64,000 nt of DNA, from positions 372,001 to 436,000 of the forward strand of contig NZ_JANQBA010000001.1 in assembly GCF_025490915.1 (NCBI RefSeq), read 5' to 3'. Origin of the DNA: Lacticaseibacillus parakribbianus. GTDB lineage: Bacteria > Bacillota > Bacilli > Lactobacillales > Lactobacillaceae. This document shows, piece by piece, positions 16,380 to 26,278 of the stretch; position 1 is the stretch's first letter, and the number at the start of each line of letters is the position of its first letter. The position numbers and the translations under genes were made by a program. The notes under the pieces are model-generated. The model searched no databases and had not been told where the DNA came from. It was given only the letters and a program-made list of their open reading frames with translations.

Positions 16380-16985
16380 TCAGGCCTCGGGCCGGCTGAG
16401 CTGTGCCAAAAGCTGGCGCACCTGCTGGCCGCGAATCAGCTCGCCTTGCGAGTTGTCGATCAGGTAATCGGCCCGGGCGATTTTCTCCGCCAACGGCATC
16501 TGCGCGTTGATCCGCGCAAGCGCCGCCGCCTTGGTCAGCCCGTCTCGGGCCATCAGCCGCTCCAGTTGCACATGCGGCGGCAGCGTGACCACCGCCACCC
16601 CGTCGAAGGCGTCTTCGTAATGGGTCTCGTACAGCAGGGGAATCTCCCCCACCGCCACCGGGCAGCCCGACGCCTTGGCCTCGGCCAGCGCGTCGTTGAT
16701 CGCCGCTCGCAGGTACGGGTGATCGATGGCGTTGAGCTGGGCGAGCTTGCCCGAGTCGTTGAACACCAGGTCCCCGAGCCGCCGGCGATCGAGGGTGCCA
16801 TCCGGGCGAATCATGTCGGCACCGAATGCGGCGGCGATGGCCGCAAGCGCCGGGCGCCCCGGCAGGACAATCTCCCGGGCGATCACGTCGGCATCGACCA
16901 CCGGGCAGCCCAACCGCCTGAAGACGGCCGCCACCGTGCTTTTGCCGGTGGCGATGCCGCCGGTCAAACCGAGCAAGTAAGTCAT
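16380..16985 (-). CDS. coaE: dephospho-CoA kinase
   Basis: 201 residues. P-loop GLTGGIATGKST at the N-terminus, DADVIAREIV, and VVTLPPHVQLERLMARDGL in the lid region. It catalyses the last step of CoA synthesis. The ATG at 16985 overlaps the mutM stop (ATGA). The polA-mutM-coaE order is the common Firmicutes arrangement. Confidence 0.96.
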   Translation of the reverse strand: MTYLLGLTGGIATGKSTVAAVFRRLGCPVVDADVIAREIVLPGRPALAAIAAAFGADMIRPDGTLDRRRLGDLVFNDSGKLAQLNAIDHPYLRAAINDALAEAKASGCPVAVGEIPLLYETHYEDAFDGVAVVTLPPHVQLERLMARDGLTKAAALARINAQMPLAEKIARADYLIDNSQGELIRGQQVRQLLAQLSRPEA

Positions 16986-17830
16986 TGTGCTTTTCGCTTC
17001 CTTAAGGGCTGGCAGTGGGGACAGTAATGCGTCCCGCGCTGGCCCACTTTGGTCTTGACGATCGTGGTCTGGCAACGATCGCACGGGGTGTTCTCCCGGT
17101 CGTAGACGTGCAGCCGCTCCTGAAAGCCGCCGCGCTGGCCGGTCGCGTCCAGGAACGTGTGAACCGAGGTGCCGCCAAGCGCGGTGGCGGCGCCGAGAAT
17201 CTCGATGATCGCGTCGTGCAGCCGCGTGGTTTCCGCTCGCGTCAGCGTGTTGGCCGGCTGCGCCGGGTTCAGCCGGCCGTGCCACAGCGTCTCATCGGCG
17301 TAGATGTTGCCGACCCCGGCCACCACGCTTTGGTCCAAGATCACCGACTTGATCGGCGCCTTGCGCTTGTGAACCGTCGCGTAAAACGCCGCGGCGTCAA
17401 AACTCTCAGCGGTCGGCTCCGGCCCCATTTTGGCCAGGCCGGCGACCACCTGTTCCTCTCGGCCGGTCTCGACCAGCTGCATTCGGCCGAACTTGCGCAT
17501 GTCGTGGTAGCGCAGCTCGTGGCCGTCTTCAAAGGTGAACCAGACATGCACGAAGCGGTCGTGCGAGACCGCGGGGTCGGCGACCAGCTGGTACTTGCCT
17601 TCCATGCGCAGGTGCGACACCAACGTCACGCCGTTGTCAAAGCGCAGCAGCAGGTACTTGCCGCGGCGGTCGATGCCGGTGATGGTCGCGCCGATCAAGG
17701 CGGTTTGAAAGGCTGCCAGGCCACCGACCAGAATCTTGGCCCAGTCGGTGCCGATGGCCTCCACCTTGCGGCCGACGATCAGCTTGGTCAGCCCCCGCCT
17801 AACATTCTCAACTTCTGGTAATTCTGGCAA
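16982..17830 (-). CDS. mutM: formamidopyrimidine-DNA glycosylase
   Basis: 282 residues. It begins PELPEVE (catalytic Pro2 and Glu3 after Met removal) and ends with the zinc finger CDRCQTTIVKTKVGQRGTHYCPHC. It excises oxidised purines such as 8-oxoguanine. The start is TTG at 17830 with AAGGAGG a few bases upstream, so Pro2 is correctly placed. It lies 11 bases after polA. Confidence 0.97.
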   Translation of the reverse strand: MPELPEVENVRRGLTKLIVGRKVEAIGTDWAKILVGGLAAFQTALIGATITGIDRRGKYLLLRFDNGVTLVSHLRMEGKYQLVADPAVSHDRFVHVWFTFEDGHELRYHDMRKFGRMQLVETGREEQVVAGLAKMGPEPTAESFDAAAFYATVHKRKAPIKSVILDQSVVAGVGNIYADETLWHGRLNPAQPANTLTRAETTRLHDAIIEILGAATALGGTSVHTFLDATGQRGGFQERLHVYDRENTPCDRCQTTIVKTKVGQRGTHYCPHCQPLRKRKAQ

Positions 17831-17841
17831 GGCGTCCTCCT

Positions 17842-20493
17842 TTACTTCGCGTCAAACCAGGTGGCGCCGTAGTGGCTTTCCACCTTCAGCGGCACGGCCA
17901 AGGCGACCGCCGAGTCCATCACCTTGGGCACCAGCTCCGCCAGGCGCGGCATTTCAGCCGCCGGGCCCTCGAAAATCAGCTCGTCGTGAACCTGCAGCAG
18001 CATGCGCGACTGCAGGTGGTTCTCATCGAGCATCTGCTGCATCCGAATCATCGCGACCTTGATGATGTCGGCCGCGCTGCCTTGAATCGGCGTGTTCATC
18101 GCCGTGCGTTCGGCGAACTGGCGCAGGTTGAAGTTTTTCGAGTGAATCTGCGCCAGGTAGCGCCGCCGGTGAAACAGCGTCTCGACGTATCCTTGCTCCC
18201 GCGCAACCGCCACCATCCGTTCCATGTAGTCGTGAACCTGCGGGTACTGCTCGAAGTAACCGTCGATGAAGGCCTTGGCCTGCTTGCGGGTGATGCCGAT
18301 GTTCTTGGCCAGCCCGAAGTCGCTGATGCCGTAGACAATCCCGAAGTTGGTCGCCTTGGCCTGCCGGCGCATGTCCGGCGTGACCTGATCCGGGCTGGTC
18401 AGCCCAAAGATTTTCATCGCGGTGTTGGCGTGGATGTCGCGGTCTTCCTTGAAGGCCTCCTGCATGTTGGCGTCACCGGAAATGTGGGCCAGCACCCGCA
18501 GCTCGATTTGGGAATAATCGCTGGAGAAAATCTCCCAGCCGGGGTGCGATGGCACGAAGGCCTGACGCACCTGCTTGCCCACGCCGCGAGCCGGAATGTT
18601 TTGCATATTCGGGTCGACCGACGAGAGCCGCCCGGTTTGCGTCAGCGTCTGCAGGTAGCGGGTGTGAATCTTGCCGTCCGGCAAAACCGCCTTGATCAGA
18701 CCGGCGACGTAGGTCGACTGCAGCTTGGCCACCGTGCGGTAGTCCAAGATGTCTTGAACAATCGGGCTGGCGTCTTGCAGCTGCTCCAGCACCTCAACGG
18801 AGGTCGAGTAGCCGGTTTTGGTTTTCTTGATCACCGGCAGCTTGAGTTTTTCGAACAACACCTCACCGAGCTGCTTGGGCGAGTTCAGGTTGAAGGTCAG
18901 CCCGGCCTCGCCGTAAATCTTCTCCTCCAACACGTGCATGCTGGCGGTCCATTCGTCGCCCATCTTGCGCAGCACCGGCTGGTCCAAGTGAATGCCGGCG
19001 ATTTCCATTCGCGCAAGCACCTTGGCCAGCGGCAGCTCCAGGTCGGTGAACAAGGCGGTTTCGTCCTGATCCGCCAGGTCCTGGTTAAGGTGCGGCCTAA
19101 GCGCCAGCAGGGCCTTGGCCTTTTGCGCCAGGTGGGTGAACAACACGGCCTCCTCTGGCACCGCCCGCTTGGCGCCGGTGCCGTAAACATCGGCGTCGAA
19201 GGGCAGCTGGTAGTCGTGGTCCTGGGCAATCTGGCCGAAGTCGTTGCTGTTTTGGTCCGGGTTCAAGAGGTACGAGGCCAACAGCGCGTCAAAGTCGATG
19301 GGCCCAAGCGTGACCCCCAGCCGCGCCGCCGCGACCAGGTTGCGCTTGGCGTCAAACACGGTCAGGGCATGCCGGCCCAGCCAGTCGCGAAGCGCCGGCG
19401 TGGTCAACAGCGTCGCGTCGGGGCTGACCCAGATTCGGTCGCCGGCCGCGATCACAAAGCCGATTGGCTCAGCGACGTGGTAGTTCTCCGTCAGCATCTC
19501 CAGCTCAAAGGCCACCGGCCCTTCGGTGGTCGGCAGCACAGCGAGGTTCGCGTCGGTCAGCACGGTGTACTCCGGCGCCACGACCGCTGGGACCGCCTCG
19601 CCGTCGGCTGCCGCGGCAGCCGGCAGCTTGGCCAGCGCCTGGCGCATGTCAAGCCGCGTGAACAGGCCGCGCAGCGCCTCGATGTCTGGCCCGGTGTAGC
19701 GAATGTCGTCCAGGCCGATGGCAAGCGGCGCGTCCTGCAGGATGGTGGCGAGCCGCTTGCTCAAAAAGGCGTTGTCCCGGTCGTTGATCAGGTTCTCCTT
19801 CATCTTGCTGGGCTTGAGCTCGTCGAGGTTGGCGTAGAGGTTTTCGATGGAGCCGAACTGGCCGAGCAGCTTCAGCGCCGTTTTCTCCCCCACCTTGGTG
19901 ACCCCGGGGTAATTATCGGAGGTGTCGCCCATCAGCCCCTTGAGGTCGATCAGCTGCCGCGGCGTGATGCCCAGCTTCTCTTGCATGTAAACCGGGGTGT
20001 AGGCCTCAAGCTCGGCGACGCCTTTTTTGGTCACCTGCACCGTCACGTGAGCGGTGGCCAGCTGCGTCAAGTCGCGGTCGCCGGTCACGATCACCGTGGT
20101 CATGCCGGCCGCTTCCGCCTGCTTGGCCAAGGTGCCGATGATGTCGTCGGCCTCGTAGTCTTGAAGCGCGTAATGCGCCATGCCGTGGTCTTCGATCATC
20201 TCGTGGATCAAGGGCAGCTGCTCCAAAAGCTCGCTGGGCGCCTTGTCGCGGTTACCCTTGTAGTCGTCGAACATCTTGGTGCGAAAGGTCCCGCCGCTTT
20301 TGTCGAAGGCGACCAGAATCCGGTCGGGCTTGACCTTGCTCACAATGTTGTCCAGCATGTTGTTGAACGCAAAAACCGCGTTGGTGTGCAGGCCTTCGCT
20401 GTTGGTGAAGCGATCGAGTTGGTTGTAAAGCGCGTAAAACGCGCGGAATGCGACCGAGCTTCCGTCGATCAGCAGTAATTTTTCTTTCGCCAT
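17842..20493 (-). CDS. polA: DNA polymerase I
   Basis: 883 residues. The 5' nuclease domain occupies about 1-290 (LLLIDGSSVAFRAFYAL, GDTSDNYPGV). The polymerase domain has motif A DYSQIELRVLAH, motif B RRQAKATNFGIVYG and motif C LQVHDELIFE. The middle 3'-5' exonuclease-like domain reads FELEML where active enzymes have a catalytic aspartate, so proofreading is probably lost, as in other Gram-positive PolA proteins. The ATG at 20493 follows GGAGGGACTT; longer starts are unsupported. Confidence 0.97.
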   Translation of the reverse strand: MAKEKLLLIDGSSVAFRAFYALYNQLDRFTNSEGLHTNAVFAFNNMLDNIVSKVKPDRILVAFDKSGGTFRTKMFDDYKGNRDKAPSELLEQLPLIHEMIEDHGMAHYALQDYEADDIIGTLAKQAEAAGMTTVIVTGDRDLTQLATAHVTVQVTKKGVAELEAYTPVYMQEKLGITPRQLIDLKGLMGDTSDNYPGVTKVGEKTALKLLGQFGSIENLYANLDELKPSKMKENLINDRDNAFLSKRLATILQDAPLAIGLDDIRYTGPDIEALRGLFTRLDMRQALAKLPAAAAADGEAVPAVVAPEYTVLTDANLAVLPTTEGPVAFELEMLTENYHVAEPIGFVIAAGDRIWVSPDATLLTTPALRDWLGRHALTVFDAKRNLVAAARLGVTLGPIDFDALLASYLLNPDQNSNDFGQIAQDHDYQLPFDADVYGTGAKRAVPEEAVLFTHLAQKAKALLALRPHLNQDLADQDETALFTDLELPLAKVLARMEIAGIHLDQPVLRKMGDEWTASMHVLEEKIYGEAGLTFNLNSPKQLGEVLFEKLKLPVIKKTKTGYSTSVEVLEQLQDASPIVQDILDYRTVAKLQSTYVAGLIKAVLPDGKIHTRYLQTLTQTGRLSSVDPNMQNIPARGVGKQVRQAFVPSHPGWEIFSSDYSQIELRVLAHISGDANMQEAFKEDRDIHANTAMKIFGLTSPDQVTPDMRRQAKATNFGIVYGISDFGLAKNIGITRKQAKAFIDGYFEQYPQVHDYMERMVAVAREQGYVETLFHRRRYLAQIHSKNFNLRQFAERTAMNTPIQGSAADIIKVAMIRMQQMLDENHLQSRMLLQVHDELIFEGPAAEMPRLAELVPKVMDSAVALAVPLKVESHYGATWFDAK

Positions 20494-20517
20494 AAGTCCC
20501 TCCATCTGTCTACTGCC

Positions 20518-20526
20518 ATTGTAACA
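20518..20526 (-). promoter_or_regulatory. extended -10 promoter of polA-mutM-coaE
   Basis: Reverse strand TGTTACAAT (extended -10), about 25 bases before the polA ATG; no good -35 hexamer. Confidence 0.45.
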
Positions 20527-20656
20527 TGCCGGGCAAGGCGCGGCCGCTCGCCGCCGCCAAAATCCAGGTGACCGCTCGCCGGTCCGGCCCAATGCCAGAG
20601 GCCCCCACCGACCACGTCGGCCGACGCAACGGGTCAACGCCTTGGGCCCAGACACC

Positions 20657-20681
20657 AAAAAACCGCGCCGAAGCGGCGCGG
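20657..20681 (-). terminator. terminator of the Bax-inhibitor-family gene
   Basis: Eight-base perfect GC arms (20663-20670, 20674-20681) followed by six U on the reverse strand. Confidence 0.85.
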
Positions 20682-20694
20682 TCGAAGTCTACAC

Positions 20695-21405
20695 TCAGTT
20701 GCGGTCGGAGCCGCCGAAAATCTGGAGAATCGCCAGAAACAGGTTGAGAAAGTCCAGGTAAAGCATCAAGGCGCCTTGAACCGCCAAGGCCCCCATGCTG
20801 TAGGTCGCCTGGCCGCTGGCATCGGCGGTCAGGTACATCCGCTTGAGCGCCTGGTTGTCCCAGGCCGTCAAGATGATGAAGATGACTAAGATGGCGTAGG
20901 CGATGAGCAGGCTCATGCCGCTTGAGTGCATGAAGAACATGTTAGCCAGGCTCATCAGGATCACGCCCCACAAGGCGGTGCCGGCGATGGCGCCGGGCCG
21001 GCTCAGGTCGCGGTTGGTGATGCGGCCGAACACCGACATCGACACGAAGACGATGGCGGTGGTGAACAGCGCGGCGGTGATGTTGGCCGTCGGGTAGATC
21101 AGCCAGATCGACGCGTAGGTGAAGCCGAACGCGGCGGTGATCAGCAAGTACACCACCGTGGCGTAGCTGGTGTTGGTGCGGGCCGCCTTGTTATTGATCA
21201 CAAACGACAGGATCAAAGGCAGCAGCATCAACACGTAAAACACCACCGGGTGCTGGTTAATCGCGTTCAGGTACTGGGTCTGAAACACGCTGCCCAGCAG
21301 GTAGGAGATCAGCCCGGTGACCCCGATGCCGACCCCCACGGTTGCGTACACGCGGTTGAAAAAGCCCGCCACGCCAGTTTCATTGACAACACGACGTTCT
21401 TCCAT
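20695..21405 (-). CDS. Bax inhibitor-1/YccA family membrane protein
   Basis: 236 residues with seven hydrophobic spans and the acidic C-terminus typical of the TMBIM/YccA family (FNRVYATVGVGIGVTGLISY at the start, then an LILSFVINNKA segment, and ALMLYLDFLNLFLAILQIFG at the end). Bacterial members such as YetJ are pH-sensitive calcium leak channels; that role is not demonstrable here. The ATG at 21405 follows AGAGGACTG. Monocistronic. Confidence 0.9.
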   Translation of the reverse strand: MEERRVVNETGVAGFFNRVYATVGVGIGVTGLISYLLGSVFQTQYLNAINQHPVVFYVLMLLPLILSFVINNKAARTNTSYATVVYLLITAAFGFTYASIWLIYPTANITAALFTTAIVFVSMSVFGRITNRDLSRPGAIAGTALWGVILMSLANMFFMHSSGMSLLIAYAILVIFIILTAWDNQALKRMYLTADASGQATYSMGALAVQGALMLYLDFLNLFLAILQIFGGSDRN

Positions 21406-21438
21406 CGTATCAGTCCTCTCTTCGTTGTTATAACACCC

Positions 21439-21466
21439 ATTATACCAGCTTGCCCCAATTTGTCAG
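21439..21466 (-). promoter_or_regulatory. promoter of the Bax-inhibitor-family gene
   Basis: Reverse-complement CTGACA, 16-bp spacer, TATAAT. Confidence 0.7.
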
Positions 21467-21570
21467 CCGGACCTTAGACCGATTTCGCCAGCAGCAAGAC
21501 CGGCCGCAAGAACGGCAACCGGTGCGGTCACCGGCCGCGCCGGGTTCGCGGCGTCTCCCTTGGCAACCCA

Positions 21571-21598
21571 AAAAGCCACCGGTGTGGTGGCTTTTTGG
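21571..21598 (-). terminator. terminator of the sftA-murC transcript
   Basis: Reverse strand GCCACC/GGTGGC hairpin followed by TTTTTGG, embedded in a longer AAAAAGCCACC repeat, just after the murC stop. Confidence 0.8.
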
Positions 21599-21606
21599 GT
21601 CAGGCG

Positions 21607-22932
21607 CTAGTTGGCCTTGGGTGAGACATCGGACAGAAGGTTTTCGAAGGCGACCTCGTATTTTTGGATGTCGCCGGCCCCCATGAAGACGAAGGCCGCG
21701 TTGTCGTAGTCCAAAAGCGGCGACATGTCGGCAAGCGCGATGACGTGGCCGCCCTGCTTGATCTTGGCGGCGAGGTCTTCGGCCGAGACGCTGCCGGACT
21801 GCTCACGCGCCGAGCTGAAAATCGGCGTGATGTACACGGCATCGGCGGCACTCAGGGTCTCGGCGAACTCGTCGAGGTAGGCGATGGTTCGCGAGAAGGT
21901 GTGCGGCTGGAAAACCGCCACGACCTGCTTGTCCGGGTACTTCTGCCGCGCGGCGTCAAGGGTCGCCTTGATCTCGCTTGGGTGATGCGCGTAGTCGTCG
22001 ATGATCACGGCGTTGCCCATGGTCTTTTCGGAGAAGCGGCGCTTGACCCCGGCGAAGCTGGCCAGCTCCCGGGCGATGTAATCGGCGTCCAGCTTTTCGG
22101 TGAAGCCGACGGCGACCACGGCCAGCGCGTTCAACACGCTGTGGTCACCGAACAGCGGCACGAAGAAGTGACCGATCAGCTTGCCCTCGTGAAAGGCGTC
22201 GAAGCTCGAGCCCGTGGTGGTGCGGCTGATGTTTTTGGCCACGAAGTCGTCCGTGTCCTTTTCACCGTAGTAGTACACCGGCACATCGACGTCCAGCTTG
22301 CGCAGCCACGGATCGTCGCCCCAGGCAAAAATCGCCTTTTTGACCTGCTTGCCCTCCGCCTCGAAGGCCGAGTAAACGTCTTCGATGCCGGTGTAGTAAT
22401 CCGGGTGATCGAAGTCGATGTTGGTCATGATCAGGTAATCCGGCGAGTAGGCCAGGAAGTGGCGGCGGTACTCATCGGCCTCAAAGACGAAGAACTTGGA
22501 GTCCGGCGTCCCCTTGCCGGTGCCATCGCCGATCAGGTAAGAGGTCTTGTCGATGCCGCTCAAGGTATGCGCCAAAAGCCCGGTGGTGCTGGTCTTGCCG
22601 TGAGCCCCGGCAACGCCGATGCTGGTGTAGTTGGCCAGCAGCTTGCCGAGGTACTCGTGGTAGCGGTAAAACGGCAGGCCCAGGCGCTTGGCCGCCTGCA
22701 CTTCGGGATGCTCATCCGTGAAGGAGTTGCCGCAGATGATGGTATAACCCGGCTTGATGTTGGCCGGGTCGAACGGCAGCATCTCGATGCCGGCCGCGGC
22801 CAGACCGCGCTGGGTGAAGGTGTACTGGGTGATGTCGGAGCCCAGGACGTGGTGGCCCAGGTCGTGCAAGATCTCGGCTAAGGCACTCATGCCCGAGCCC
22901 TTGATGCCGATGAAGTAATCAGTTTCTGTCAA
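21607..22932 (-). CDS. murC: UDP-N-acetylmuramate--L-alanine ligase
   Basis: 441 residues. The N-terminal Rossmann region ([22 protein letters not shown]), ATP-binding [12 protein letters not shown], and [17 protein letters not shown] in the C-domain are diagnostic for MurC. It adds the first amino acid of the peptidoglycan stem peptide. The start is TTG at 22932, with AGGGG 8 nt upstream and no ATG alternative. It follows sftA, the order found in Bacillus. Confidence 0.97.
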   Translation of the reverse strand: MTETDYFIGIKGSGMSALAEILHDLGHHVLGSDITQYTFTQRGLAAAGIEMLPFDPANIKPGYTIICGNSFTDEHPEVQAAKRLGLPFYRYHEYLGKLLANYTSIGVAGAHGKTSTTGLLAHTLSGIDKTSYLIGDGTGKGTPDSKFFVFEADEYRRHFLAYSPDYLIMTNIDFDHPDYYTGIEDVYSAFEAEGKQVKKAIFAWGDDPWLRKLDVDVPVYYYGEKDTDDFVAKNISRTTTGSSFDAFHEGKLIGHFFVPLFGDHSVLNALAVVAVGFTEKLDADYIARELASFAGVKRRFSEKTMGNAVIIDDYAHHPSEIKATLDAARQKYPDKQVVAVFQPHTFSRTIAYLDEFAETLSAADAVYITPIFSSAREQSGSVSAEDLAAKIKQGGHVIALADMSPLLDYDNAAFVFMGAGDIQKYEVAFENLLSDVSPKAN

Positions 22933-22958
22933 AATGTGTTCCCCTCTTACTGTGCGGA

Positions 22959-25523
22959 TTAATCGATTGGATCCGGCAGGTCTTCCTTGTTGAAGTAGAC
23001 GTCGCGCGGCTTGGAGCCGTTGGCCGGCGAGATGTAGTGGCGCATCTCCAGTTCGTCGATGAGGTTGGCGGCGCGGTTGTACCCGATGGAAAAAACGCGC
23101 TGCAGCTTCGATGTCGAAACGTTTTTCTCCCCAACCAGGTACTTCAAGACCTCGGGGAAAAGCGCGTCTTGCGCCTCAACGGCGTTGGCGTGGGCGACCA
23201 GCTTGTCGGGCATAAACAGGTACTGCGGCGCTCGCTGCTGCTTGACGAAGGCGACGACGGCCTCGATTTCGCGGTCGACGAACGTCCCCTGCAGCCGAAT
23301 CGGCTGACTGGCGCCGTTGCCAAGGTATAGCATATCACCTTTGCCCAGCAAACGCTCGGCTCCGTTGTGGTCGATGATGGTCCGTGAGTCGACTTGGCTG
23401 GCCACCATGAAGGCAATGCGGGTCGGAATGTTGTTCTTGATGGTCCCGGTGATCACGTCCACGGACGGCCGCTGCGTCGCGACAATCAGGTGAATCCCGG
23501 CCGCCCGGGCCTTGGCCGTGATTCGGGCGATGTAGTCTTGGAACTCCGAAGCCGCCACCATCATCAAGTCGGCCAGTTCGTCGACGATGATCACAATGTG
23601 CGGCAGCATCAGCCCAAAGTCGCCGTGAGCCGCCGCCATTTCGTTGAACTGCTTGAGGTTGCGAGCCCCGGCCGCGGCCAGCTTTTGGTAGCGTTCCTCC
23701 ATCTCGTCGACCGCCCACTTCAGGGCCGCGCTGGCGGCCTTGGGATCGGACACCACCGGCGAGACCAGGTGGGGCAGCCCGTTGTAGACGGCAAGCTCCA
23801 CCGCCTTGGGGTCGATCAAAAGCAGCCGCACTTGCTGTGGCGTCGCCTTGTACAACAGCGACGTCAAAAGCGAGTTGATGAACACGGACTTCCCGGAACC
23901 GGTGGCCCCGGCGATCAGCCCGTGCGGCATTTTGTCCAGCGTGGTGACCTGAGGCTGGCCGAACAAGTCAACCCCAAGCGCCACCGTCAAAGGCGACGCC
24001 GCGTCTTGGAACTGCGGCGAGTTCAGGACCTCCTTGAGCATCACCGGCCGCGGGTGCAGGTTGGGAATTTCGATGCCAACCGTCGATTTGCCGGGAATCG
24101 GCGCCTCGATGCGAATGTCCTTGGCGGCCAAGGCGAGCTTCAAGTCATCGGTCAAGTTGGTGATCTTGTTGACCTTGACCCCGGGCTCAAGCGCGACTTG
24201 AAACTGCGTCACGGTCGGCCCGACGGTGTGGGCCACCGTATGCGCCTCAACGTGAAAAGCGCTCAGCGTCTCGTCCAGCTGGGCCGCCTTAGCCGTAACC
24301 CAGCCCTCAAGCGCCGCGTGGTCCTCCACCACCGGATCGGCCAGCAGGCTCAGCGGCGGCATCTGGTATGGCGCTTGCGCCGCCTCGCCGGCCGCGGCCG
24401 CCTGCGGGTGAGACGGCGTGGATTGTGGCGACTGTGCGGCCGCAGTCGTTGACGGCGCGGCCGCGGGGTGTGACTCAGGCTGCGGGTGAGACGGCGAATC
24501 GGGCTGCGGATTGGCCTCGTGCGACGTCACTGCGGCCGCACTTGGCGGCAGCGTGGCGACGTCGGCTGCCGCGTCTTCCGGGGAAGCCGACGGTCGTCCG
24601 GCGGCCGTGGCCGCTGACGGCGCTTGGTCAGGGTCAGTGACAGGTCTCTGGGCCTGAACCGGGGTGCCCACCGGCGACGTCAGCGGTTGAAAGGCCGGTG
24701 CTCCCGCCGGCCGCTCACGCGCTGGGCCAGCGGCCGCCTGGCCCTTTTTGGCCGCTTTCTTGGCCTTCAGGTAGTCACGAACGGAATTCCGCACGGCATA
24801 GGGATTCGGCAGCTTGGACGGCCGCTGCAGTGGGTGCTCACGCCGCTCCGACTTCAGCTCCGGATCAGTGGGCAGCGGCTGACCCGCCGCAAGCAGCTCG
24901 GTCACCGTTGCGGTCACCGGCGTTTCGGCTGCCGGCGTTTCGGCTGCCGGCGTTTCGGCTGCCGGCGTTTCGGCTGCCGGCGTTTCGGCTGCCGGCGTTT
25001 CGGCTGCCGGCGTTTCGGCTGCCGGCGTTTCGGCTGCCGGCGTCGCCGCCACCACGGTGGCTGGCGACGCGGTTGGCGCGGCCTCCCCTACCGCAACGGT
25101 GGCCGGCTGCGTGGTCACCGCCGCTTGCCCGGCCGCAGGTGAGGCGACTGGGGCGGCGGTGCCAGTGTCTGTCAGCGCGTCAACCGTTGCAACGGCCGCA
25201 CCGGCCACAGGGGCGGCCGGAATGGTCGCAGCTGCGGCGGCGGTTTCAATCAGAAACAGGTCGGCCGCGGTCGGCCGCAGCGTCGTCACGATGGCGGCGT
25301 AGTCGATTGCCGGCCGCTTGGTGCGGTGGTGGCTTTTGGGCACCGCAATCAGGGCCGCCAAGGGGTCAATCGAATGGCGCCCCGCCGTCCCTGCCGGCTC
25401 GCTTGCCGCCGCCGTTGTGGTCTGATGCGGTTTCGGCTCCCGTTGCATGCGCTTGGGCAGCGGATACGCCGGCTCAATTTTTTGTGGTTCCCGGTTGAAC
25501 GCCGGACCGTCGTAGTGCGGCAT
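22959..25523 (-). CDS. sftA: soluble FtsK/SpoIIIE-family DNA translocase SftA
   Basis: 854 residues. The C-terminal half is an FtsK motor with Walker [39 protein letters not shown] and a gamma winged helix ending near LPDPID. The N-terminal ~400 residues are low-complexity (Ala, Pro, Thr) and lack the four transmembrane spans of FtsK/SpoIIIE. With its place between ytpR and murC, this matches Bacillus SftA (YtpT), the soluble translocase that clears DNA from the septum. Eight tandem PAAET units lie near residues 160-200. I start at the ATG at 25523, GGAG 8 nt upstream; a GTG at 25544 is possible. Confidence 0.92.
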   Translation of the reverse strand: MPHYDGPAFNREPQKIEPAYPLPKRMQREPKPHQTTTAAASEPAGTAGRHSIDPLAALIAVPKSHHRTKRPAIDYAAIVTTLRPTAADLFLIETAAAAATIPAAPVAGAAVATVDALTDTGTAAPVASPAAGQAAVTTQPATVAVGEAAPTASPATVVAATPAAETPAAETPAAETPAAETPAAETPAAETPAAETPAAETPVTATVTELLAAGQPLPTDPELKSERREHPLQRPSKLPNPYAVRNSVRDYLKAKKAAKKGQAAAGPARERPAGAPAFQPLTSPVGTPVQAQRPVTDPDQAPSAATAAGRPSASPEDAAADVATLPPSAAAVTSHEANPQPDSPSHPQPESHPAAAPSTTAAAQSPQSTPSHPQAAAAGEAAQAPYQMPPLSLLADPVVEDHAALEGWVTAKAAQLDETLSAFHVEAHTVAHTVGPTVTQFQVALEPGVKVNKITNLTDDLKLALAAKDIRIEAPIPGKSTVGIEIPNLHPRPVMLKEVLNSPQFQDAASPLTVALGVDLFGQPQVTTLDKMPHGLIAGATGSGKSVFINSLLTSLLYKATPQQVRLLLIDPKAVELAVYNGLPHLVSPVVSDPKAASAALKWAVDEMEERYQKLAAAGARNLKQFNEMAAAHGDFGLMLPHIVIIVDELADLMMVAASEFQDYIARITAKARAAGIHLIVATQRPSVDVITGTIKNNIPTRIAFMVASQVDSRTIIDHNGAERLLGKGDMLYLGNGASQPIRLQGTFVDREIEAVVAFVKQQRAPQYLFMPDKLVAHANAVEAQDALFPEVLKYLVGEKNVSTSKLQRVFSIGYNRAANLIDELEMRHYISPANGSKPRDVYFNKEDLPDPID
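24922..25041 (-). repeat. eight tandem 15-bp repeats inside sftA
   Basis: GTTTCGGCTGCCGGC (plus strand) repeats eight times with no visible substitution, encoding PAAET units in the disordered linker. The exact identity of the copies implies recent slippage or unequal exchange; the 15-bp unit keeps the frame. Confidence 0.97.
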
Positions 25524-25583
25524 CTCATCAACTCCCATTTTCACTAATGACCCAATTTTAACATAGGTTGCCCGGCCCCAATC

Positions 25584-25609
25584 AAAAAACCGCCGAAACC
25601 AGTCGGCGG
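25584..25609 (-). terminator. terminator after ytpR
   Basis: Seven-base arms (25590-25596, 25603-25609) followed by six U on the reverse strand; it separates ytpR from sftA. Confidence 0.8.
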
Positions 25610-25619
25610 TATGGTGGAA

Positions 25620-26258
25620 CTAGTGCTGCTGCGCGGCGACGACCTGCGCAGCCAGCGCCGCGTCGTACGGGGTGCCGGCGGCCAAGTCGTCGGGCATAAT
25701 CAAGATGCCACGCTGAGTCGGCGCCCCGGGAATCGCAAGCTCACGGGCGGCGCAAAGCATCCCGGCTGAGGCCACCCCGCGCAGCTCGCCGGGCCAGATC
25801 AGCTTGCCGTCCGGCATCATGGTGCCAGGCAGCGCCGCAACCACGGTTTGTCCAAGCGCAGCATTCGGGGCCCCGCACACAATCTGCTCGGTGCGGTCGC
25901 CCAGGTCCACCTGCGTGATGTGCAGGTGGTCGGAATCCGGGTGCGGCTCAAAGCCGACAATCTTGCCGATCACCAGGTGCGAGCCGTCGACCGCGAGCGT
26001 GCCCTCGAGCCCCGCCTGTTGCAGTGCCTCATTCAGCGCCGCAACCTGCGCTTCGGTCAGGAAAACCTGACCGGCTTGGGCGAGCGGTCCAACCCACTGA
26101 CTGGCGTGGAAAAAATTGAAGCCCAAGGCCGCGCCCGTTTCATCGTAAATGCCCACGATGTCCTCGGCCGTCCGGGTGGTTTGCGCCGCGGTGTCCGGGC
26201 CAAGCACGGCCACGAGGGTGTCGCCCCACGCCAACTGGTTCACACTGGTGATCAACAT
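25620..26258 (-). CDS. ytpR: YtpR-family tRNA-binding-domain protein
   Basis: 212 residues. An N-terminal family-specific domain is followed by an OB-fold tRNA-binding domain (LVIGKIVGFEPHPDSDHLHITQV, VCGAPNAALGQTVVAALPG, SAGMLCA), like that of bacterial PheT and Arc1p. YtpR function is not established. The ytpP-like/ytpR/sftA/murC neighbourhood is the same as in Bacillus. The start ATG at 26258 is preceded by GGAGG. Confidence 0.9.
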   Translation of the reverse strand: MLITSVNQLAWGDTLVAVLGPDTAAQTTRTAEDIVGIYDETGAALGFNFFHASQWVGPLAQAGQVFLTEAQVAALNEALQQAGLEGTLAVDGSHLVIGKIVGFEPHPDSDHLHITQVDLGDRTEQIVCGAPNAALGQTVVAALPGTMMPDGKLIWPGELRGVASAGMLCAARELAIPGAPTQRGILIMPDDLAAGTPYDAALAAQVVAAQQH

Positions 26259-26278
26259 TAGTGTCGTTTCCTCCTTAA

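Noticed and set aside
16380-17285. A 301-codon form of CoaE extending into mutM
   Set aside because: The family N-terminus (P-loop) begins at the ATG at 16985; the upstream part is out-of-frame mutM sequence.
17872-20478. An 868-codon open frame antisense to polA on the plus strand
   Set aside because: It mirrors polA codon positions in a GC-rich genome, encodes an implausible Arg/Gly/Val/Gln-rich protein, and has no ribosome site. The same applies to long antisense frames over the peptidase gene (6509-8272), thrS, murC, argS, purL and others.
24922-25041. Regular short repeats suggesting a CRISPR array
   Set aside because: The repeats are contiguous 15-mers without spacers, in frame inside sftA; no cas genes are present.
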